A stretch of 10,323 nt of DNA from an uncultured Collinsella sp. (GTDB lineage: Bacteria > Actinomycetota > Coriobacteriia > Coriobacteriales > Coriobacteriaceae). Under the pieces are notes generated by a model. The model was not told where the DNA came from. It saw only the letters and a list, made by a program, of their open reading frames with translations, and did no database searches. The position numbers and the translations under genes are program-made. Position 1 is the stretch's first letter. Each line of letters starts with the position of its first letter. Below, one piece after another: positions 5,869 through 10,323 of the stretch. The stretch covers positions 1-10,323 of the forward strand of contig CAADSV010000084.1 in the NCBI GenBank assembly GCA_900751665.1, given 5' to 3'.

Positions 5869-7467
5869 CTATTCCCACTCGATGGTCGCGGGCGGCTTGG
5901 ACGTGATGTCGTAGCACACGCGGTTGGCGCCGGGGACCTCAGCAACGATGCGGCCGGAGATGCGGGCCAGGACGTCGTAAGGCAGTTTGGCCCAGTCGGC
6001 GGTCATGGCATCGCTGGACTCGACGGCACGCAGGATGATCGGGCGCTGGTAGGTGCGCTCGTCGCCCATAACGCCCACGGACTTAATGTCGGGCAGAACC
6101 GCAAAGTACTGCCAGCAGCTGTGCTCAGAGTTGCGCTCGCCGGCCTGCTCAAACAGACGCTGGTTGTAAGCATCGAGCTCCTCGCGCACGATGGCGTCGG
6201 CGTTCTTGAGGATCTCGAGCTTCTCCTTGTCGACCGCACCGATGATGCGGATGGCCAGACCCGGGCCCGGGAAAGGCTGACGGAACACGATGTGACCCGG
6301 CAGGCCCAGTGCCAGACCAAGCGCGCGGACCTCGTCCTTAAAGAAGTGATCGAGCGGCTCAATAAGGTCGAAGTGCACGCCCTCGGGGAACGGAATCAGG
6401 TTGTGATGGCTCTTGATGGTGGCCGTCTTACCGCCCGTCTTGCGAGCGCCGGACTCGATGATGTCGGGGTAGATGGTGCCCTGAGCCAGGTACTTAACCG
6501 GCTTGCCATCGGTCTCGAGCTGCTGCGCCACGGCGAAGAACTCTTTCCAGAACTGCGTACCGATGATGCGACGCTTCTCCTCGGGCTCGGTCACACCGGC
6601 CAGAAGCTCGGCATAGCGGTCCTCGGCGTGGACGTGGATAAAGTCGACGTCAAACTGCTTGGTGAAGACCTCCTCCACCTGCTCGGGCTCGCCCTTGCGC
6701 AGCAGGCCGTGGTTGATGAACACGCAGGTCATCTGCTTGCCCACGGCGCGGGCGCCCAGCGCAGCCACGACGGAGGAGTCAACGCCGCCGGACAGGGCCA
6801 GAATCACGCGGTCGTCGCCGACCTTCTCGCGAAACTCGGCCGTCATGGTCTCGACCAGGTTGTCCATGCTCCAGTTGGGCTCCAGGCCGCAGATCTCAAA
6901 CAGGAAGTTGCTCAGCAGCTGCTGACCGTACTCGGAGTGCTTGACTTCGGGGTGGAACTGCGTGGTGAAGATTTTGCGCTCGGGGCACTCCATGGCAGCA
7001 ACCGGGCACACGTCGGTGCTGGCGGTAACGGTAAAGCCCTCGGGCACCTCGGAAACGGCGTCGCGGTGGCTCATCCACACGGTCTGCTCCATAGGCGTGG
7101 AGTTAAAGAGCTTGGCGCCGGCCGTGCGCGTGATGGTGGCGCGGCCGTACTCGCCCACCTCGGAGTGGCCGACCTTGCCGCCGAGCGTCACGGCCGTGAT
7201 CTGATGGCCGTAGCAGAAGCCCAGGACGGGAAGGCCCAGGTCAAAGATGGCAGGATCGATGGACGGAGCGTCCTCGGCGTACACGGAGGCCGGGCCGCCA
7301 GAAAGGATGAGCGCGGAGGCGTTCATATCGCGAATCTCGTCGGCCGAGATGTCGCAGGGGACAATCTCGGAATACACGTTGAGGTCGCGGACGCGACGGG
7401 CAATGAGCTGACCGTACTGCGCACCAAAGTCGAGTACGAGGACCTTTGCGGAAGCCTTTTGATCCAT
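5869..7467 (-). CDS. guaA: GMP synthase (glutamine-hydrolysing)
   Basis: Converts XMP to GMP using ATP and ammonia from glutamine, the last step of de novo GMP synthesis, in the cytosol. The protein is 532 aa, close to the usual length. The class I glutamine amidotransferase domain holds GFCYGHQ with nucleophile Cys85 and the FHPEV pair His172/Glu174. The ATP-pyrophosphatase domain starts with the PP-loop SGGVDSS (226-232). The C-terminus ends in the family's ITSKPPATIEWE dimerisation segment. I chose ATG 7467, six bases after AGGGGG and directly before the conserved KVLVLDFGAQYGQ start; the frame is open 42 codons further upstream, but that extension is not GuaA-like. The gene is intact, monocistronic as far as seen, closed by a strong terminator and divergent from the asparaginase gene. 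Confidence 0.98.
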   Translation of the reverse strand: MDQKASAKVLVLDFGAQYGQLIARRVRDLNVYSEIVPCDISADEIRDMNASALILSGGPASVYAEDAPSIDPAIFDLGLPVLGFCYGHQITAVTLGGKVGHSEVGEYGRATITRTAGAKLFNSTPMEQTVWMSHRDAVSEVPEGFTVTASTDVCPVAAMECPERKIFTTQFHPEVKHSEYGQQLLSNFLFEICGLEPNWSMDNLVETMTAEFREKVGDDRVILALSGGVDSSVVAALGARAVGKQMTCVFINHGLLRKGEPEQVEEVFTKQFDVDFIHVHAEDRYAELLAGVTEPEEKRRIIGTQFWKEFFAVAQQLETDGKPVKYLAQGTIYPDIIESGARKTGGKTATIKSHHNLIPFPEGVHFDLIEPLDHFFKDEVRALGLALGLPGHIVFRQPFPGPGLAIRIIGAVDKEKLEILKNADAIVREELDAYNQRLFEQAGERNSEHSCWQYFAVLPDIKSVGVMGDERTYQRPIILRAVESSDAMTADWAKLPYDVLARISGRIVAEVPGANRVCYDITSKPPATIEWE

Positions 7468-7534
7468 GGTTTCCCCCTCTTGTTGGCGGGGAGCCGGTGC
7501 CCACCCGCGTGAATGAACGAAAATAACCTCCATA

Positions 7535-7548
7535 GTGTACACGTTATA
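7535..7548 (-). promoter_or_regulatory. Possible guaA -10 box with adjacent GTGTACAC palindrome
   Basis: On the minus strand TATAAC (7548-7543) matches five of six bases of a -10 box, but I find no convincing -35 at normal spacing. The perfect 8-bp palindrome GTGTACAC (7535-7542) lies immediately downstream, about where transcription would start, and could be an operator. No purine riboswitch-like fold was recognised in the leader. Confidence 0.35.
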
Positions 7549-7636
7549 TGGGGTTTCTCGTCCCTCGCAGCCATCAGCGCACGGCAAACGCACGACCTAG
7601 GCCCTTATTTGACGGCAATTGAAGTGTTACCAAACG

Positions 7637-7651
7637 TTACAGATGATGTAA
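7637..7651. promoter_or_regulatory. TTACA-N5-TGTAA inverted repeat upstream of asparaginase gene
   Basis: A 5-bp inverted repeat with a 5-bp spacer, six bases upstream of the predicted -35 of the asparaginase gene. A further GTTAC lies 11 bp upstream, near 7626. It is suitably placed for an activator or repressor; no specific regulator is implied. Confidence 0.35.
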
Positions 7652-7656
7652 TACGT

Positions 7657-7684
7657 TTGAACATTGGACGCCCTGTGCCACAAT
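7657..7684 (+). promoter_or_regulatory. Predicted asparaginase promoter
   Basis: TTGAAC (7657-7662), a 16-base spacer and CACAAT (7679-7684). Both boxes match four of six consensus bases. The start codon lies about 50 bases downstream with AGGA as a modest ribosome site. Confidence 0.4.
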
Positions 7685-7735
7685 ACTGCCGAACGACTCC
7701 GCCCTTGCGGCGGCAAATACGATAGGAATACCAGC

Positions 7736-8749
7736 ATGAAGCGCATCCTTCTCATCGCCACGGGCGGCACCATCGCATCGACCGAGGACGGCAACGGCCT
7801 CTCCCCCGCCCTGACCGGTGAGGAGCTCGCCCAGAGCGTCCCCGAGATCTCGGGCCTCTGCGAGCTCGACGTGGTGCAGCCCATGAACATCGACAGCACC
7901 AATATGCGCCCGAGCGACTGGATGCGCATCCGCGATGTCATCGTCGAGGGTTATGCCGACCACGACGGCTTCGTGATTCTGCACGGCACCGACACCATGA
8001 GCTACACCGCGGCGGCGCTTTCCTATCTGATTCAGGACAGCCCCAAGCCCATCGTGCTCACCGGTTCGCAAAAGCCCATGGGCAACCCCTTTACCGACGC
8101 CAAGCTCAATCTGTACCAGAGTCTGCTCTATGCGCTCGACGAGCATTCGCACGATGTTTCGATCGTGTTTGGCGGCGTCGCCATTGCCGGCACGCGCGCC
8201 CGCAAGCAGCGCACCATGAGCTTTAACGCGTTCATTAGCGTCAACTATCCGCCCATTGCCTACATCCGCAACGACCGCATCGTGCGCAACGGGCTCCACG
8301 GCACTCATCAGGGCGAATACCCGGTGCATTTCTACGACAGCATCGACCCGCGCGTATTTGTACTCAAGCTTACGCCCGGCGTGAACCCGGGCATCCTCGA
8401 CGCCCTTGCCGATAGCTACGACGCCGTGATTCTGGAGACCTTTGGCATTGGCGGTATCCCCGAGTTCGGTGAGTCGGGCGAGTCATTCCAGGAGGCGATT
8501 TTCCGCTGGGTCGATTCGGGCCGCACCGTCGTTATGACCACGCAGGTCCCCGAAGAGGGCCTCGATCTGGGCGTTTACGAGGTCGGCCGTGCTTACGCCG
8601 ATCATCCGGGTATTCTGCGCGGCGACGACATGACCACCGAGACGCTCGTGGCCAAAACCATGTGGGCACTCGGCCAGTCACGTGATGCGGCAGAGATTCA
8701 GCGCCTTTTCTACAGCCAAGTCAACCACGACCGCATCCCGATGGCGTAA
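7736..8749 (+). CDS. ansA: L-asparaginase, type I-like (cytosolic)
   Basis: Hydrolyses L-asparagine to aspartate and ammonia. The 337-aa protein has both catalytic signatures of the bacterial asparaginase/glutaminase fold: ATGGTIAS with nucleophile Thr12, and HGTDTM with Thr85-Asp86 (83-88). A DST substrate-loop motif (53-55) and TGSQKPM with Lys113 are also present. There is no signal peptide; the N-terminus begins directly with the first strand (MKRILLIATGG), as in cytosolic type I enzymes, whereas type II enzymes are exported. ATG 7736 was chosen for this N-terminus and the AGGA site eight bases upstream; the frame is open 24 codons further back without family similarity. The gene stands alone, divergent from guaA and convergent with the transposase. 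Its likely terminator is the hairpin at 8810-8865. Type I against type II rests on length and lack of a leader. Confidence 0.93.
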   Translation: MKRILLIATGGTIASTEDGNGLSPALTGEELAQSVPEISGLCELDVVQPMNIDSTNMRPSDWMRIRDVIVEGYADHDGFVILHGTDTMSYTAAALSYLIQDSPKPIVLTGSQKPMGNPFTDAKLNLYQSLLYALDEHSHDVSIVFGGVAIAGTRARKQRTMSFNAFISVNYPPIAYIRNDRIVRNGLHGTHQGEYPVHFYDSIDPRVFVLKLTPGVNPGILDALADSYDAVILETFGIGGIPEFGESGESFQEAIFRWVDSGRTVVMTTQVPEEGLDLGVYEVGRAYADHPGILRGDDMTTETLVAKTMWALGQSRDAAEIQRLFYSQVNHDRIPMA

Positions 8750-8809
8750 TTCCTAAGGCAGTTCCACTTATCGCAGCCTCAAACGACAGGTGGTCCCCCT
8801 CGGGCCGTG

Positions 8810-8865
8810 CAAAAATCGGAGTATTCTGCAATTTCTCCGCCGGAGGCAGATCGCGCGAATTTTTG
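8810..8865 (+). terminator. Nested hairpin, likely asparaginase terminator and palindromic unit
   Basis: Three nested stems share one axis: CAAAAAT (8810-8816) with ATTTTTG (8859-8865), TCTGC (8825-8829) with GCAGA (8846-8850), and CTCCG (8835-8839) with CGGAG (8841-8845). The 3' arm holds five T, so it can act as an intrinsic terminator for the plus-strand gene; the A5 of the other arm allows the same for transcripts from the right. The IS256-family element begins exactly at its right edge. Confidence 0.6.
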
Positions 8866-8884
8866 TGGTGTAAGAGGGAGGGCC
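8865..8884. repeat. IS left terminal inverted repeat
   Basis: GTGGTGTAAGA followed directly by GGGAGGGCC. The same two blocks occur inverted at the other end, where five extra bases separate them. Confidence 0.8.
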
Positions 8885-8909
8885 GCGTCAGCGCCCCCTG
8901 CGCCTAAGG

Positions 8910-10235
8910 CTATTCCGCAACGCCGTGGCGGTCAAGGACCTCCCTTATGACCTCGTGCGCGGCCAGCCTGACCGCCTCGAGCCTCTCGCCCTCGAGCGGT
9001 TCCGGGGCCGGGGCCGGGGCGGACGCGCGGGCGGCCGACTCGGGCGCGGCGACCCGGTGGGCGGCCCACCTGCCCTCCTCTCCGGCGAGCACCGCGCACA
9101 CGAGCCGCATCATGGACGCCTCGGAGGGGAACGACTGCACCGAGCGGTACCTCCTCTTGATCTCGCGGTTCGCGCGCTCCTGCACGTTGTTCGTCCTGAT
9201 CTTCTGCCAGTGCTCGCGGGGGAAGGACATGAAGGCGAGCGCGTCCTCCCTCGCGCCCTCGAAGACGTCGCCGGCCGCGCGGGAGAGGGCGCGCACCCTG
9301 GGCGCCGCCAGGTCCCACGCCGCGCGGGCGACGTCGGCGTCGGCCTGCCCCGCGCACGCCCGGACCAGGTCGGCGGCGAGCGCCTGGCCGGCGAGGCTGT
9401 GGACGTGGCCCCTGATGTCGCGCTGGAGGTGCGTCAGGCACCGCTGCCAGGAGCAGCCCGGCAGGACCCTGGAGACGGCGGCGACGAGCCCCGCGTGGGC
9501 GTCGGACACCGCGAGCCTCACGCCGCGCAGGCCCCTGTCCCTGAGGGAGCCGAGGAACTCGGACCAGGCGGCCTCGCTCTCGCTGTCGAAGCAGGCGCAG
9601 CCGAGGAACTCCTTGTGCCCGGAGGACGACATGCCGATCGCCGTGACGAGCGCGACGCTCGCGTAGCGCCCGCCGGTCCTGCACTTCATGTAGGTCGCGT
9701 CGAGCCACACGTAGGGGTGCTCGCCCTCGATCGGCCGGGTCCTGAACGCCTCGGCCTCCTCGTCCAGCCCGGCGCACAGCGCCGACACCTCGGAGCTGGA
9801 CAGCGACGAGACGCCGAGCTCCTCGGCGACGAGCCCGACCTTGCGGGTGCTCACGCCAGCGACGTACATCTCGCGCACGAGCGCGACCATGGACGCCTCG
9901 ACGCGCGTGTAGCGCTCGAGTATGCCCTCGGGGAAGTAGGTCCCCTCGCGCAGCTTGGGGACCCGCAGCTCGAGGTCGCCGAGGGAGGTCGACAGGGACC
10001 TCTCGCGGTAGCCGTTCCTGCTGTTGACGCGCTCGGGCGACCTGGAGCCGCGGGGCGCGCCGCAGGCCTCCTGCGCCTGGGAGTCCATCAGGGCGTTGAC
10101 CACGGACTGGATCACCTCCCTGCCGAACTCCCTCAGGTCGTCGCACCGCGAGAACAGCGCGAGCAGGGCCTCGGTCTGGGGCCGGTCGAGGCCGAGCCCC
10201 CGGTCCGGCTGGGATAGAATGTCGCTGTGGGCCAT
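8910..10235 (-). CDS. IS256-family (mutator-type) transposase
   Basis: DDE transposase of 441 aa catalysing movement of the surrounding element. The catalytic triad is visible with canonical IS256 spacing: Asp179 in WLDATYMK, Asp245 in AVSDAHAG 66 residues later, and Glu353 in NNVQERANREIKRR 108 residues after that. The N-terminal half has the family's RNGYRER segment (73-79) and a helix-turn-helix-like stretch VSTRKVGLVAEELG (128-141). A Cys/His-rich CSWQRCLTH block (261-269) follows the second Asp. ATG 10235 is chosen because AAAGGA lies six bases upstream; a start ten codons earlier is open but lacks this. The frame is uninterrupted and all key residues are present, so the element may be active. 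A low-complexity Ala/Pro stretch (about 396-413) lies near the C-terminus. Confidence 0.95.
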   Translation of the reverse strand: MAHSDILSQPDRGLGLDRPQTEALLALFSRCDDLREFGREVIQSVVNALMDSQAQEACGAPRGSRSPERVNSRNGYRERSLSTSLGDLELRVPKLREGTYFPEGILERYTRVEASMVALVREMYVAGVSTRKVGLVAEELGVSSLSSSEVSALCAGLDEEAEAFRTRPIEGEHPYVWLDATYMKCRTGGRYASVALVTAIGMSSSGHKEFLGCACFDSESEAAWSEFLGSLRDRGLRGVRLAVSDAHAGLVAAVSRVLPGCSWQRCLTHLQRDIRGHVHSLAGQALAADLVRACAGQADADVARAAWDLAAPRVRALSRAAGDVFEGAREDALAFMSFPREHWQKIRTNNVQERANREIKRRYRSVQSFPSEASMMRLVCAVLAGEEGRWAAHRVAAPESAARASAPAPAPEPLEGERLEAVRLAAHEVIREVLDRHGVAE

Positions 10236-10282
10236 CGTCTTTCCTTTCGTCGAATATCTAGGCACTGACGATTCTAGGCGAT

Positions 10283-10307
10283 GGCCCTCCCTTGCTTCTT
10301 ACACCAC
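10283..10307. repeat. IS right terminal inverted repeat
   Basis: Read inward on the minus strand: GTGGTGTAAGA (10307-10297), AGCAA (10296-10292), GGGAGGGCC (10291-10283). It matches the left end except for the five inserted bases AGCAA. Only 16 bases of flank remain in the window. Confidence 0.8.
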
Positions 10308-10323
10308 GACTGTGCGCGCTACC

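Larger units (their letters stand above)
8865..10307 (-). mobile_element. IS256-family insertion sequence (about 1.44 kb)
   Basis: A single transposase gene is bounded by related inverted ends, starting GTGGTGTAAGA on both sides. The size is normal for the family. The element is clearly richer in G and C at third codon positions than guaA or the asparaginase gene, suggesting a foreign or differently adapted source. No 8-9 bp target duplication is visible: the left flank ends GAATTTTT and the right flank begins GACTGTGC. Confidence 0.85.

Noticed and set aside
6121..7512. 463-codon open frame on the plus strand opposite guaA.
   Set aside because: It is antisense to an unmistakable GuaA; its His/Leu/Gly/Val-rich composition reflects the codon bias of the opposite strand.
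8925..10217. Long plus-strand open frame (about 430 codons) opposite the transposase gene, and another minus-strand frame of about 404 codons.
   Set aside because: They are shadow frames caused by the high GC content of the IS. They encode repetitive Arg/Gly/Ala/Pro-rich sequence with no family motifs, while the 441-aa frame has a full DDE triad.

Overview
The window looks like chromosomal DNA of a moderately GC-rich gut actinobacterium. I favour a Collinsella-like member of the Coriobacteriia from the overall look of the GuaA, asparaginase and restriction-modification proteins. This is recall-based inference; no rRNA or marker alignment is available. The window joins core metabolism (guaA, an asparaginase) to accessory DNA (a type III restriction-modification operon and an IS256-family element).

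Layout, left to right. Positions 1-153 are a near-complete palindrome: 50-bp perfect arms around a core with a G8C9 centre. Positions 169-5381, all on the minus strand, form one operon read right to left: a 55-aa ribbon-helix-helix-like protein (5381-5214), a type III N6-adenine methyltransferase gene mod (5214-3081) and the type III restriction subunit res (3078-169). The first stop overlaps the mod start by one base (TGATG), and two bases separate mod from res. mod has a G9 tract near its 5' end, typical of phase-variable type III mod genes. It also has a one-base frameshift at an A5 run in mid-gene, so as sequenced it is broken into two reading frames. Upstream of the small gene, three TACGTA boxes at an 8-bp period form a 22-bp palindrome over a predicted -35 element, as expected for autoregulation by a ribbon-helix-helix protein. 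Positions 5468-5820 are AT-rich and non-coding, with short repeats. Then come a guaA terminator, guaA (7467-5869, minus), a divergent promoter region, and a cytosolic-type L-asparaginase gene (7736-8749, plus). A nested hairpin (8810-8865) abuts the left end of a visibly GC-rich IS256-family element (8865-10307) with one intact transposase gene on the minus strand.

How the parts fit. The methyltransferase supplies DNA recognition for both modification and restriction in type III systems, so a mod frameshift should silence both activities without self-damage, leaving res intact but idle. The best candidate for an unusual system is the combination of a ribbon-helix-helix regulator, a tandem TACGTA operator and a G-tract-switchable type III mod/res pair, placed next to the 3' end of guaA, a known integration hotspot for genomic islands.
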